Source: Rhodospirillaceae bacterium (GTDB taxonomy: Bacteria; Pseudomonadota; Alphaproteobacteria; Azospirillales; Azospirillaceae). Taken from it: a DNA stretch of 57,215 bases. The notes beneath the pieces are model-generated. The model ran no database searches and was not told where the DNA came from. It worked only from the letters and a program-made list of their open reading frames with translations. This document shows positions 42,837-52,853 of this stretch, piece by piece. The first letter of the stretch is position 1, and the number at the start of each line of letters is the position of its first letter. The DNA lies in the NCBI GenBank assembly GCA_029267445.1, contig JAJUIU010000018.1, positions 1-57,215 on the forward strand, written 5' to 3'. The position numbers and the translations under genes are program-made.

Positions 42837-44954
42837 TCAGAGCCCGCCGCGCGCCATCAGCACGACGATCACCACCAGCACGACGATGGCCAGGATGCTG
42901 GAGACCACGGCCGCGATCTGCCGCCCGGTCCCGTGCGCGATGGTGCTGCGGTTCTGGATGCCCCGCTTCAGCTTGTCGATCCGCCGCGTCAGGGACTCGT
43001 ACTCCCGCTTGGCGTCAAGGAAGCCGCGCTCGTCGCGCTTGATCGCCTCGGGATTGTCGACCAGCTTCAGCAGCTCCTCGATGGAGCCGCCCCGCGCCAC
43101 CTTCTGCGCCTCCTGCTTCACCTTCTCCTGGGTCTGGCGGTTGTTGAAGCGCTTGAAGGCGGGTTCCATCTGCGTCAGCAGCCAGCCGCACAGGTCGGGC
43201 AGCCGCGCCGGTCCGAACCGGCGCTGCGTGTCGGCCAGGATGCTCAGCACGGCGACGGCGCGGCGGCCGGGGTCGCCGCCGGCGGCCAGCGGCATCAGCA
43301 GCCGCTCGTTCAGCTTCTTGTTGTGCATGGCGATGAAGGCGGCGATGTGCCGGTCCATCAGGTCGCGCGTCCGGTTCTGCGATGTCGCGACGGCGTCGAG
43401 CGCCGTCAGCAGGTCGGCGCAGGTCAGCGCGTAATGCTGCTTCACCAGCGGGCTCTGGCAGGGCAGGGCGGGGTTCAGGTCGTACAGCACCCGTTCCACG
43501 CCGAAGCCGGGGCCCGTCTGCTCCAGGATGGACCGCTGGGCCTCGAACAGCTCCAGCAGCGGCACGAACTCCGGCCGGAAGTCCGTCTGGCAGTTCACCC
43601 AGAACATGGGGAACTGGGCCAGCACCATCTCCGCCACGGGCTGCGGGCCGCCGCCGCCCTCGGCCATCGCCTCCGCCAGTGCTGGGCCGAAACCGTCCGG
43701 CAGGATGGCGCGGCCCTTGTAGCGGACGGGGGCGGGGGGATCGAGCGCGATGGCGACGCGGGCGACGGTGCGGTCCTCGATGCTGCCGCCCCGGCTGCCC
43801 GCGCTGGCCGTGCGGATCGCCTGCTGCACCGTGTCGGCCCTCTCCTCGTCGTTCAGGCTGCGGCGCAGCCACTTGTCGAGGTCGCCGCGCTCGATCAGGG
43901 CGTTGGCGGAGATCGGCGAACGGACCAGTTCCTGCGCCACCCCCCGGCTGTGCCACTGCTCCCTTTCGCCGAACTCCAGCGGCCGCATGGACTTCTTCGG
44001 GATTTGCGGCTGGCGCGGGCTGAGGCGCCGGCCCTTCAGCCAGAGGTCGAGATCGGCGAGCGTCCAGCGCTGCTTGGGATCGTCCGACATCAGCCCGCGC
44101 AGCGGCTCGACCAGGATGCCCGGCAGGCGGACGGCGCTTGTCAGCGCGGGGTAGGAGCCGCGCTCGATCTTGGCCGTGACGATTTCCTCGTCCGTCTGCC
44201 CCAGCAGCGGGTTGCGGCCGAGATAGAGCACCAGCAGCGTGACACCCAGGGAATAGAGGTCGTCACCGATGGTTCCGTTGCCCCGGCCCGAGGGCTGGGC
44301 CATGGACCGCTCGATCGTCTCGACCAGGACGGGCTGGGCGAGGCCGGCGGGGGTCGTCACGCAGTCGCCGATCATCACGCCGGCGGAAGAGCTGTCCTTG
44401 AAGAACAGGTTGGTCGGACGGATGGCGCCGCAGGTGATGCCGCTGCGCTGGAACTCCTTCAGGGCGGAGGCGAGGGAGGGCAGCAGCCCCCGGACGATAT
44501 GGTCCTCCGATATCGGCTCCCGCGTCTCGCCCATGCCGTCGAACAGACGGCGCCCCTGCGGCCGTTCGAACACGACGGCGAAGCGCTTGCGCTTGGAGGG
44601 CGGCCAGTCGACCACGCCCCAGTCGGCGACGCGGAGCAGGGCCGGATGCTCCATCGCCCGGACCGACGCGAGGTTCTCGATCCGCACCGGCAGGTCGTGG
44701 TCGATCACCGTGGCGAACAGTTCCGCCTTGCGCTCCCGTCGGCTGCGGCAGGCGTAGGCGGGGCCGCCCGGCCCGTCGAAGTTCGGCAGCGGGGTGCCGG
44801 GAAACAGGTCGCAGCGACCGCCCAGATCGACCGACGCCATGTCGGCGCCCGGTCCCGGACCCAGTGGGCCCGGCGGCGGCGATACCGCCGCGATGGCGGT
44901 TTCGATGTCCTCCGCTGGCGCGGTCTCGTCCTCGGTCGTCGCGGCGATGGACAT
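42837..44954 (-). CDS. Tail-anchored protein pseudokinase
   Basis: A 705-residue protein with a Ser/Thr kinase-like region (about 60-320): DDLYSLGVTLLVLYLGRNPL resembles kinase subdomain IX and DPKQRWTLADLDLWL resembles subdomain XI. The catalytic loop reads GITCGAIRPTN instead of HRDxKPxN, so His, Arg and catalytic Asp are Cys175, Gly176 and Ala177. The DFG motif is DCV (198-200), and no clear Val-Ala-x-Lys is seen. The helical second half (350-640) is unknown. A coiled coil (EYESLTRRIDKLKRGIQ) leads to a C-terminal membrane anchor (about 683-702). Likely a signalling scaffold rather than an enzyme. Confidence 0.8.
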   Translation of the reverse strand: MSIAATTEDETAPAEDIETAIAAVSPPPGPLGPGPGADMASVDLGGRCDLFPGTPLPNFDGPGGPAYACRSRRERKAELFATVIDHDLPVRIENLASVRAMEHPALLRVADWGVVDWPPSKRKRFAVVFERPQGRRLFDGMGETREPISEDHIVRGLLPSLASALKEFQRSGITCGAIRPTNLFFKDSSSAGVMIGDCVTTPAGLAQPVLVETIERSMAQPSGRGNGTIGDDLYSLGVTLLVLYLGRNPLLGQTDEEIVTAKIERGSYPALTSAVRLPGILVEPLRGLMSDDPKQRWTLADLDLWLKGRRLSPRQPQIPKKSMRPLEFGEREQWHSRGVAQELVRSPISANALIERGDLDKWLRRSLNDEERADTVQQAIRTASAGSRGGSIEDRTVARVAIALDPPAPVRYKGRAILPDGFGPALAEAMAEGGGGPQPVAEMVLAQFPMFWVNCQTDFRPEFVPLLELFEAQRSILEQTGPGFGVERVLYDLNPALPCQSPLVKQHYALTCADLLTALDAVATSQNRTRDLMDRHIAAFIAMHNKKLNERLLMPLAAGGDPGRRAVAVLSILADTQRRFGPARLPDLCGWLLTQMEPAFKRFNNRQTQEKVKQEAQKVARGGSIEELLKLVDNPEAIKRDERGFLDAKREYESLTRRIDKLKRGIQNRSTIAHGTGRQIAAVVSSILAIVVLVVIVVLMARGGL

Positions 44955-45087
44955 GGCGATCCGGTCGGCTGCAAGCGGCCAACGCCGCCGCCCGGATCAT
45001 CTCAAACCGGAAGGTTGATCACAACGCAAGCCTTCCAGGTGTCCCATATCACTTTCGGGCGGGTCGACAGGGTGCGCGACCGCCGGC

Positions 45088-46380
<1,293 letters not shown>

Positions 46381-46418
46381 GGTGATTCTCCGCCCTTCCG
46401 GTCCTTATCGACGGCGCC

Positions 46419-47582
46419 TCACACGGCGACCGCGCGTCCATCCTGGAAAACATGCCCGCAGCCCAGGCGCCGCGCCTCGACCAGCGGCTCCGCCACCGGC
46501 TCCAGCGCCGCCACCGTCTGCCAGCCGTCGGCCTGCAGCGCCGCCGCCGCGTCGCGCGGCGTGCCGTGGGGCAGCAGGATGCGCCGGGGCGCCTCCGGCC
46601 CCGGGATCGCCCGCAGCACGGTGTCGGTGTAAAGGGTGAAGCCCACCGCCGGTTCGCCCTGGCCGGGGTCCCCGCCGGTGCGGTAGCGCCCGCCGCGCCC
46701 CAGCTCGCCCCGCACGCCCTTGGCGAACACTGTGAAGCTCAGGCCCGTCTGGAATTCGAAGCCGCGTTGCTCCACCGGGTCGATGGTCAGCGCCAGGGCG
46801 GGGGCCGCGTCGGTCAGCAGCTTCACCACGGCCGTCAGGCGCCGGCGTTCCGGCTCCGCCTCCGGCGGCAGGTCGATGGCGGCCAGCCGCTCCACGGCGG
46901 CGGGGGCGGGGCCTGCCGCCTCCATGATCCGCAGCATCAGCGGGGCGTGCGGGCCGGCGAGGTCCTTCACGGCCGCCGCGTCGCGCCGGTCAAGTGCTGC
47001 CCGCAGATCCTTGCCGTCCTCCCCCACCACGCCCAGGGCCTGGCAGACGATGGGCACAAGCGTCGGCAGCGTCAGGTCGACGGACACGCCCGCCGCACCC
47101 ACGGCGGCCAGCGCGTTCGCCGCCAGCAGCACAAGTTCCGCGTCGGCCTCCGGCCGCAGGCTGCCGATCAGCTCCACGCCGACCTGCCCGAACTGCCGCT
47201 CGGGGCGCAGCTGCGTGCCCTTCACCCGCAGCACCTGCCCGGCATAGGACAGGCGCAGCGGCCGGGCCGCTTTGTGCAGGCGGGTGGCGGCGATGCGGGC
47301 GACCTGCAGCGTCATGTCGGCGCGCAGGCCCATCATGCGCTGGCTGACCGGGTCCATCAGGCGGAACGTCTGGTGCGCCAGCGCCGCACCTGAGCCGGAC
47401 AGCAGCGCCTCCTCGAACTCGATCAGCGGCGGCTTCACCCGCTCGTAGCCGTTCTTGTGGAACTCCTTCATCAGGCGGCCGACGACCTTCGCCTCATGCT
47501 CCGCGTCCTGCGGCAGCAGGTCGTTCAGACCCGCCGGCAGCAGGGCCTTCCTCGCGAGTGTCGTGTCGGCGCCGTCGATCAT
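46419..47582 (-). CDS. hisZ: ATP phosphoribosyltransferase regulatory subunit HisZ
   Basis: A catalytically inactive HisRS-like protein that is needed with the short form of HisG for the first step of histidine synthesis. Motif 1-like ALLPAGLNDLLPQDAEHE opens the domain, and MMGLRADMTLQVARIAATRL, RLSYAGQVLR, RQFGQVGVELIGS and FEFQTGLSFTVFAKG are HisZ-typical. ATG 47582 gives 387 residues, the normal length, beginning just before the conserved segment. Longer starts (ATG 47633, 47711) add non-conserved residues and lack a ribosome site. A short HisG gene is not in the window. Confidence 0.93.
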   Translation of the reverse strand: MIDGADTTLARKALLPAGLNDLLPQDAEHEAKVVGRLMKEFHKNGYERVKPPLIEFEEALLSGSGAALAHQTFRLMDPVSQRMMGLRADMTLQVARIAATRLHKAARPLRLSYAGQVLRVKGTQLRPERQFGQVGVELIGSLRPEADAELVLLAANALAAVGAAGVSVDLTLPTLVPIVCQALGVVGEDGKDLRAALDRRDAAAVKDLAGPHAPLMLRIMEAAGPAPAAVERLAAIDLPPEAEPERRRLTAVVKLLTDAAPALALTIDPVEQRGFEFQTGLSFTVFAKGVRGELGRGGRYRTGGDPGQGEPAVGFTLYTDTVLRAIPGPEAPRRILLPHGTPRDAAAALQADGWQTVAALEPVAEPLVEARRLGCGHVFQDGRAVAV

Positions 47583-47694
47583 GTCCTGCGGCCCAGCCTG
47601 GGGAAGCGCCCGATCTGGTAAACCCTCCAGCATGAGGTGGCAACGGGTTTGCCCCGTGGGGCCGGGTTGCGCGCGCGGCGGGGCGGAAAGCGAC

Positions 47695-47718
47695 GGGGCG
47701 GGTGTCGCCACCCGCCCC
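47695..47718 (-). terminator. Terminator-like hairpin after homospermidine synthase
   Basis: GGGGCGGGTG (47695-47704) and CACCCGCCCC (47709-47718) form a perfect 10-bp stem with a 4-nt loop, 32 nt after the hss stop. No long T-run. The 168-bp gap upstream of hisZ contains nothing else recognised. Confidence 0.6.
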
Positions 47719-47750
47719 CTTGTCCCGCACCCGGTCCGGGCCGAGGCCCG

Positions 47751-49169
47751 TCAGACCACCCGCACGTTCTTGAACTGCCAAGGGTCGCTGCCGTCCACAT
47801 CCTCCGGGAACAGCGTGCCGCGCCCTTCCAGCGGGGTCCAGTCGGTGTAGGCGCCGACCACCGGCCCCAGATAGGGCAGGCAAATGTCCAGGCAGCGGCG
47901 GAAGTCCATCTCGTCCGGCTCCACCACGCCCTGGTCCGGGTTCTCGATGGCCCAGACGAGGCCCGCCAGCACCGCCACGCAGACCTGCAGCGAGGTGGCG
48001 CTGTTGTAGGGCACCAGCTCCCGCGCCTCCTGGATCGACAGCTGGGAGCCGTACCAGTAGGCGTTCTTGGCGTGGCCGGCCAGAAGCACGCCCAGCTCGT
48101 CCACGCCGTCGATGATCTCGTCCATGATCAGGCGCTGCGTCTCCTGCTGGACGAAGTTCTTGCCCGCGAACTCGTGGATCGACTTCACCGCGTCGTCACA
48201 CGGGTGGTAGGCGTAGTGCGTGGTCGGCCGGTAGACGACCTTGTCCCCGTCCTTGACGGTGAAGTAGTCGGGGATGGAGATCGACTCGCCATGGGTGATC
48301 AGGAAGCCGTGGAACGGCCCCTCCATCGGCGTCCAGGTCCGCACCCGCTGGGTCACGCCCGGCCGGTTCAGGTAGATCGCCGCACCCGAGCCGAACTCGT
48401 GACGGCTGCCGTCGTGCGGGAAGTGCTTCTCATGGGCACCCCAGCCCAGCTCCGCCGGCTGGGAGCCTTCTGAGATGAAGCCGTCGATCGACCAGGTGTT
48501 GACGAACTCGCCCCGGCGCTTCGGCACGCTGGAGATCTGGGTGTCGCGCTCGGCGATGTGGACCACCTTCACGCCCAGCTTCTGGCCCAGCGCCGCCCAC
48601 TGCTCGCGCGTTTGTGGCACGCCGACGTTCAGGCCGGTGTCCTCCGCGATGTTCAGCATCGCCTGCTTCACGAAGTGGGAGACGAGGCCCGGGTTGGCGC
48701 CATGGGTCAGCACGGCCGTCGGCCCGTTCGGATGCGTGGTCCGCACCTTCAGGGCCGATTCCCGCAGCGCGTAGTTGGAACGCAGCGAGGGCGACACGCT
48801 GGTGTCGGTGTAGCCGCCGGGCCAGGGCTCGATGCAGGTGTCGAGGTAGAGGGCGCCCAGCTCCGCGCACAGCTCGACCAGCGCCACCGAGGACACGTCG
48901 ACCGACAGGTTCAGCAGGAAGTCGCCCTTGCCCAGCATGGGCTTCAGGGTCTCGACGTAGTTGGCCTTCGTCAGCGGCTTCTCGATGAAGGTGATGCCGT
49001 AGTGCTGCGCCTCGGCGCGGCCGCGCTCGTCGGCGGTCACGATGGTGATCCGCGTCGGGTCCATGTCGATATGGCGCAGGATCAGGGGCAGGACGCCCTG
49101 GCCGATGCTGCCGAAACCGACCATGACAAGGCGGCCGGAAAATGCGCAGTGCTTCGGGTAGTCGGTCAT
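47751..49169 (-). CDS. hss: Homospermidine synthase
   Basis: A 472-residue NAD+-dependent enzyme that makes sym-homospermidine from putrescine (or spermidine), the main triamine in many alphaproteobacteria. The dinucleotide-binding segment is RLVMVGFGSIGQG (residues 13-25), followed by ITIVTADERG. LYLDTCIEPWPGGYTD, THGANPGLVSHFVKQAM and ERDTQISSVPKRRGEFVNTW are highly family-specific. It lies downstream of ornithine decarboxylase on the same strand, which supplies its putrescine. A 10-bp hairpin in the 136-bp gap may separate their expression. Confidence 0.97.
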   Translation of the reverse strand: MTDYPKHCAFSGRLVMVGFGSIGQGVLPLILRHIDMDPTRITIVTADERGRAEAQHYGITFIEKPLTKANYVETLKPMLGKGDFLLNLSVDVSSVALVELCAELGALYLDTCIEPWPGGYTDTSVSPSLRSNYALRESALKVRTTHPNGPTAVLTHGANPGLVSHFVKQAMLNIAEDTGLNVGVPQTREQWAALGQKLGVKVVHIAERDTQISSVPKRRGEFVNTWSIDGFISEGSQPAELGWGAHEKHFPHDGSRHEFGSGAAIYLNRPGVTQRVRTWTPMEGPFHGFLITHGESISIPDYFTVKDGDKVVYRPTTHYAYHPCDDAVKSIHEFAGKNFVQQETQRLIMDEIIDGVDELGVLLAGHAKNAYWYGSQLSIQEARELVPYNSATSLQVCVAVLAGLVWAIENPDQGVVEPDEMDFRRCLDICLPYLGPVVGAYTDWTPLEGRGTLFPEDVDGSDPWQFKNVRVV

Positions 49170-49253
49170 GATGTGGTCAACTCCGGGCTTCGCTCGGTGG
49201 TGCGGGGTACCTCACGGGGGTACGGGTGGAAATTGAGACGCCACAACCCGGCG

Positions 49254-49279
49254 TCCAGAGCCCCCGCGAGGGCTCTGGA
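49254..49279 (-). terminator. Hairpin between ornithine decarboxylase and hss
   Basis: TCCAGAGCCC (49254-49263) and GGGCTCTGGA (49270-49279) form a perfect 10-bp stem with a 6-nt loop, 27 nt after the decarboxylase stop. No T-run. Partial termination or mRNA processing between the two polyamine genes is likely. Confidence 0.55.
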
Positions 49280-49305
49280 ACGGTCGGGCGGTTGCGGAGA
49301 GTGGA

Positions 49306-50574
49306 CTACGCGACGCCGCCGGGCAAGCGCCGCTCGACGCCATGACCCGGAGTTTCCAGCAGCGGCGCGTCGGCGACCTCGACGATGCGCGCCTGGTCGA
49401 ATCCGTTGAACGCCGTGCGCAGGGTGCTGCCGTAGGCGCCAAGCTGGCCGATCTCGATCCAGTCGCCCTCGCGGATGTCGGCGGGCAGGTGGAACGGCCC
49501 CTTCATCCGGTCGGCGCTGTCGCAGGTCGGGCCCCAGAAGCTGTAAGCCTTCGTCTCCGCCGCCGCCTCGCCGTCCGGCCGGATCAGACGGCAGGGGAAG
49601 CGGAAGGCCGGCACGCCAGCGTCCGACAGGCTGCCGTAGACGCCGTCGTTGATGAACAGCTCGTCGCCCCGCACCCGCTCCACCTGCACGACAAGGCTGG
49701 CCCCGGCGGCCACCAGGGCGCGGCCCGGCTCGCACCAGATCCGCGTGCCGGCCGGCAGGCCGAGTGCTTCGATCCCGCGCCGGATCGCCGCCATGTAGAG
49801 GGCGAGCTCCGGCGGCGTCATGTCCGGGTAGCTGACCGGGAAGCCGCCGCCCACGTCCACCACGTCCACCGGCACGCCGGCCGCCTCGATCACCGTGCCG
49901 GCGATGGCCAGCGCGTCGACATAGGCCTCCGGGTCCAGGCACTGGGAGCCGACATGGAACGACACGCCGATGCGGGCGCCGACGACGCGGGCCGCGCGCA
50001 GGAGCTCCACCGCCGTCTGGAACGGCGCGCCGAACTTGCCGGAAAGATCGTAGGTGGCCTTGCCCTTGGGCAGGGCCAGACGGACGATCAGGCCCAGGTC
50101 GTCGGCGTAGCCCGTCTCCTCCAGGAGCTTGCCCAGCTCCTCCTGGCTGTCCAGCGCGAAGTCCCGCACGCCCATCTCATGGTACGCGGCGCGGATCGCC
50201 GCCCGGTTCTTCACCGGGTGCATGTAGTGGATGGCCGCCTGCGGGAACATGCTGCGCACCAGCCGCACCTCCGCCGGGGAGGCGCAGTCGTAATGGCGCA
50301 CGCCGCCGGCCCAGAGGTGACGGATCACCGCCGGGTCCGGGTTGCACTTCACGGCATACAGCACGTCGCCGCCCACGGCCGCCGCGAAGGCGGACACGAA
50401 GCGGCGCGCTGTCGCCTTCAGCACGGCCGGGCGCAGGCAGTGCAGCGGCTCCGCCGGGCGCAGGGCGGCCACGGCGTCGTCGACGGTCGGAAGCGGGGCC
50501 GCAACGGCCGGCCTGCGGTTCTCCACGGAACGGCGCAGCGGCGACACGGCGGAACGGTGGCGGATCTGGTTCAT
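49306..50574 (-). CDS. Ornithine decarboxylase (PLP fold-type III)
   Basis: A 422-residue eukaryote-like decarboxylase that forms putrescine from ornithine. PLP Lys is K76 in VLYAVKCNPDP. HVGSQ, VDVGGGFP, EPGRALVAAGA and WGPTCDSADRM with the catalytic Cys complete the active site. Some relatives also accept lysine, so dual specificity is possible. The first ~30 residues (MNQIRHRSAVSPLRRS) are not conserved, so a later start cannot be ruled out. Upstream lies a 447-bp non-coding leader that carries a tiny ORF, and hss is downstream. Confidence 0.95.
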   Translation of the reverse strand: MNQIRHRSAVSPLRRSVENRRPAVAAPLPTVDDAVAALRPAEPLHCLRPAVLKATARRFVSAFAAAVGGDVLYAVKCNPDPAVIRHLWAGGVRHYDCASPAEVRLVRSMFPQAAIHYMHPVKNRAAIRAAYHEMGVRDFALDSQEELGKLLEETGYADDLGLIVRLALPKGKATYDLSGKFGAPFQTAVELLRAARVVGARIGVSFHVGSQCLDPEAYVDALAIAGTVIEAAGVPVDVVDVGGGFPVSYPDMTPPELALYMAAIRRGIEALGLPAGTRIWCEPGRALVAAGASLVVQVERVRGDELFINDGVYGSLSDAGVPAFRFPCRLIRPDGEAAAETKAYSFWGPTCDSADRMKGPFHLPADIREGDWIEIGQLGAYGSTLRTAFNGFDQARIVEVADAPLLETPGHGVERRLPGGVA

Positions 50575-51021
50575 CGGACGCGGTCCCTGGCCCGCCCCGG
50601 CCGCTTGTCTGATTGCGGCTGGCGGGAGAACGAGATGGCGATGGCCGGCGGCCTCGGGGCCACCGGTAAGGCGATCTGTCGGGGGGGCTGGTCGTCGCGC
50701 CGTGATTGCCGGGCCTGGCCTGGGATGCCCAGGGGTGCCTCAAAGCGTCAACAGACGAGATGTCTGACCAGAAAGGGGCCTAGGCCCTCACGGCCTTCCC
50801 CAGGAAGCAAGCGTTCATGTGACCTCCCTCTCGGGACCGGCACTGTGCCGGGTCTGCCAAAAAGGACGCCTGACGTCGTTGCTTGACCTGTTGCGACCCC
50901 GGGGAGGGGCCTTGGCAAGGCGGCTGCACGTGCGGGTGCGTCGTGGGGCGCTAAATGGGGCAAAGGCGCCGTGCGCGCAAGGGATAATCGTTCCACCCGA
51001 TCCGAGTTTTCGTCGGGTCGG
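50575..51021 (-). promoter_or_regulatory. Long leader of the ornithine decarboxylase gene
   Basis: This 447-bp gap lies between vapC and the decarboxylase, all on the minus strand. It holds a 7-bp-arm palindrome (50837-50851, CCGGCAC/GTGCCGG) just before a strong ribosome site, a 12-codon ORF (50780-50818), a GC-rich palindrome over the ORF stop (GGGCCTAGGCCC, 50779-50790 region) and a hairpin CCTGGG/CCCAGG (50719-50733). Alphaproteobacterial ornithine decarboxylase leaders are known to carry a conserved RNA (Rfam speF). I cannot test whether this is one. Confidence 0.6.
50780..50818 (-). CDS. Putative 12-residue leader peptide of ornithine decarboxylase
   Basis: On the minus strand a GAGGGAGG ribosome site lies 4 nt before an ATG that opens a 12-codon ORF, MNACFLGKAVRA, ended by TAG. 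The stop sits inside a GC-rich palindrome, so ribosome position could alter folding. It lies 205 bp before the decarboxylase ATG. In E. coli the speF leader peptide senses ornithine by ribosome stalling; this peptide is unrelated in length, and a similar role is inference. The ribosome site is among the best in the window. Confidence 0.55.
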   Translation of the reverse strand: MNACFLGKAVRA

Positions 51022-51414
51022 TCATGCGGCGGCGATGTCGGTCCGTGCGAAGTCGTCGCCCTTGTAGAGCAGGGGCAGCGCGCGGGTCTTCGCCAGCGCG
51101 TACGAGAACACGTCGCCTAAATTCAGTTGGGCGGGATGACCCCGGCCCTTGCCAAAGCGCAGGAACGCGGAAAATGCCGCCTCGACGTCCTCCGGGCCCG
51201 GTGGAACGACCTGAAACATCGGCTGTGCCAAAAGGATGTCGCCGATCGCCACCGCATCAGTGCCACGCCGGCCCAGAAGGACCATACGCGTCTCCACGGC
51301 GGAAATCGAACTTACCAGGGCAATCCCCGCCTGCCTGATGCGCATGACGAGGTTCTCCCGCTCGGGCTCGTTCAAGACGATGGCAACCAGGGCCGAAGTA
51401 TCGACTGCGATCAA
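51022..51414 (-). CDS. vapC: VapC-family PIN-domain toxin
   Basis: A 130-residue PIN ribonuclease. The acidic site is formed by D5 (MIAVDTSALVAIVL), Glu in SAVETRMVL and Asp in NLGDVFSYALAK, with a further Asp pair in YKGDDFARTDI. VapC toxins cleave RNA (often initiator tRNA or rRNA) and are held inactive by VapB. Its ATG overlaps the stop of the antitoxin gene by 4 nt, the normal order of antitoxin first. The ornithine decarboxylase leader follows downstream. Confidence 0.93.
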   Translation of the reverse strand: MIAVDTSALVAIVLNEPERENLVMRIRQAGIALVSSISAVETRMVLLGRRGTDAVAIGDILLAQPMFQVVPPGPEDVEAAFSAFLRFGKGRGHPAQLNLGDVFSYALAKTRALPLLYKGDDFARTDIAAA

Positions 51415-51680
51415 ATCGGCAGCCCGTTCTCATCCCATTCCAGCGGGTCGCGCGCGTCCGGGAGATCAGGGATCCTGTCCATCTCGCCGAGGAGCTCCCG
51501 CATCCGCTGCCAGTCGGCTTCGGTGGGGTGCCGGGGCGCCTGCCGTGGTTCCCCGTTCGTGGGCTGGATGAGCAGCGTATCCACCGCCCTCTCTATGGCG
51601 GCGGTTTCGCTGAGGCCGGTCTTCCGGGCGAGCCGTCCGACCTTCTCGACGACGACGGGATCGACGATGCGGATGTCCAT
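51411..51680 (-). CDS. vapB: VapB-family antitoxin
   Basis: An 89-residue antitoxin. The N-terminal ~45 residues (MDIRIVDPVVVEKVGRLARK and TGLSETAAIERAVDTLLI) form a ribbon-helix-helix type DNA-binding domain that should repress the operon. The acidic, Pro-rich C-terminal half (EADWQRMRELLGEMDRIPDL, DARDPLEWDENGLPI) would wrap the toxin and block its active site. The length and order with vapC are typical. Only 45 bp separate it from the gene upstream, so part of its transcription may be readthrough. Confidence 0.9.
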   Translation of the reverse strand: MDIRIVDPVVVEKVGRLARKTGLSETAAIERAVDTLLIQPTNGEPRQAPRHPTEADWQRMRELLGEMDRIPDLPDARDPLEWDENGLPI

Positions 51681-51725
51681 GGCTGGGCCGGCAGGGGTTC
51701 GTTGGACGGTTGCGACGATGGCATC

Positions 51726-52721
51726 CTACACCCGTCCGCCGCCCCGCATCCAGCCGATCAGCGCCAGCACGGGCGGAATGGCGGCCGGAGCGGCCCAGGG
51801 CGTCCACAGGGTCGCCAGCGCCACCGCGAGCAATGCCGCGTTGCAGGCCAGGATCGCCACCACCACCCGGTCATGCCCCAGCCCCCGGTCCACCGCGCGC
51901 TGGTAGAAGTGCTGCCGGTGCGCCTCCCAGACCCGCTCCCCTCGCAGCAGGCGCCGCAGCAGCGTGAGCGTGGCGTCCACCATGTAGTAGAGCGGCAGGA
52001 TCAGGGCCGGCAGCCACAGCCCGTCGGCGGCGGCGGCCAGCAGCATCCAGCCGGCCAGATAGCCCAGCGTCACGCTGCCCACATCGCCCAGGAAGACGCG
52101 CGCCGGCCGCCAGTTCCAGGCGAGGAAGCCCAGGGATGCCCCCGCCAGCGCCAGCCCGTAGGCCGCCAGCGGCCCGTCGATCCCGGCGGCGACGAGCACG
52201 AGGGCGAGGCCGGCGCCGACGCAGACGGTCTGGGTGCCCGTGATCCCGTCGATCCCGTCCATGAAATTGTAGAGGTTCACGAACCAGACCCAGCCGATGC
52301 CCGCCAGCACCCGGTCGGCCGGAAGCGGCAGCAGGCCCTGGAAGATCAGCGCCTCCGGCGGCAGCGCCATGAGACCCGCCGTCACCGCGAGGGCCTGCGC
52401 CAGCAGCCGGGGCAGGGCGTCCACCGCGCGCAGGTCGTCCGCCCAGGAGATCAGCGCCAGCAGTCCAGCCGCCACGAGCACCGGCCAGACCCGGTCCAGG
52501 TCGCCCGTGTGCCAGGCCGCAAGCGCCCAGGCCGCCCAGACCGGCGGCAGCAGGCCCCAGCCGCCGCCGCGCGGGATCGGCGCCCGATGGCTCGACCGCG
52601 CGTTCGGCCGGTCCAGCACCTGACGGCGGCGCAGCTCCCGCAGCACAAGTGCTGTAAGGCCGAGGGCGGCGAGCCACGGGAGCAGGAGTGCGGCCGGATA
52701 CAACCAGAGGGACGCTTGCAT
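51726..52721 (-). CDS. WecA/MraY-like undecaprenyl-phosphate sugar-1-phosphate transferase
   Basis: A 331-residue multi-span membrane enzyme (glycosyltransferase family 4) that links a sugar-1-phosphate from a UDP-sugar to undecaprenyl phosphate, starting surface-polysaccharide or O-antigen synthesis. Motifs are SSHRAPIPRGGGWG, SWADDLRAVD (metal-binding Asp pair), NLYNFMDGIDGI, FLGDVGS and the cytosolic His loop AHRQHFYQR. WecA-type is more likely than MraY. ATG 52721 starts at the first membrane segment. No other polysaccharide gene is adjacent. Confidence 0.92.
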   Translation of the reverse strand: MQASLWLYPAALLLPWLAALGLTALVLRELRRRQVLDRPNARSSHRAPIPRGGGWGLLPPVWAAWALAAWHTGDLDRVWPVLVAAGLLALISWADDLRAVDALPRLLAQALAVTAGLMALPPEALIFQGLLPLPADRVLAGIGWVWFVNLYNFMDGIDGITGTQTVCVGAGLALVLVAAGIDGPLAAYGLALAGASLGFLAWNWRPARVFLGDVGSVTLGYLAGWMLLAAAADGLWLPALILPLYYMVDATLTLLRRLLRGERVWEAHRQHFYQRAVDRGLGHDRVVVAILACNAALLAVALATLWTPWAAPAAIPPVLALIGWMRGGGRV

Positions 52722-52808
52722 GCACCCGGTGTAGCGCAGGGCCGTCCGGGCCGCCAGTGTAGTCCTCGGCGGGAAGGGGGTGCCGTCAGGTCTTGATCGG
52801 CGTGAAAG

Positions 52809-52827
52809 TACTTTATAAAACAAAGTA
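52809..52827. promoter_or_regulatory. Candidate operator of the three-gene operon
   Basis: TACTTT (52809-52814) and AAAGTA (52822-52827) are inverted repeats with a 7-bp AT-rich spacer containing TATAAA-like sequence, and AAGTACTT (52806-52813) overlaps the left arm. It precedes the TTG start at 52854. It may bind the winged-helix protein encoded in the operon, over a promoter. Confidence 0.45.
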
Positions 52828-52853
52828 GAAAACGGGGGTGGACGGAGGGAGCA

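Noticed and set aside
52793-52806. TTGATCGGCGTGAA as another FNR-type site
   Set aside because: The right half matches the consensus at only 3 of 5 positions, and the nearby TACTTT/AAAGTA palindrome is a better regulatory candidate.
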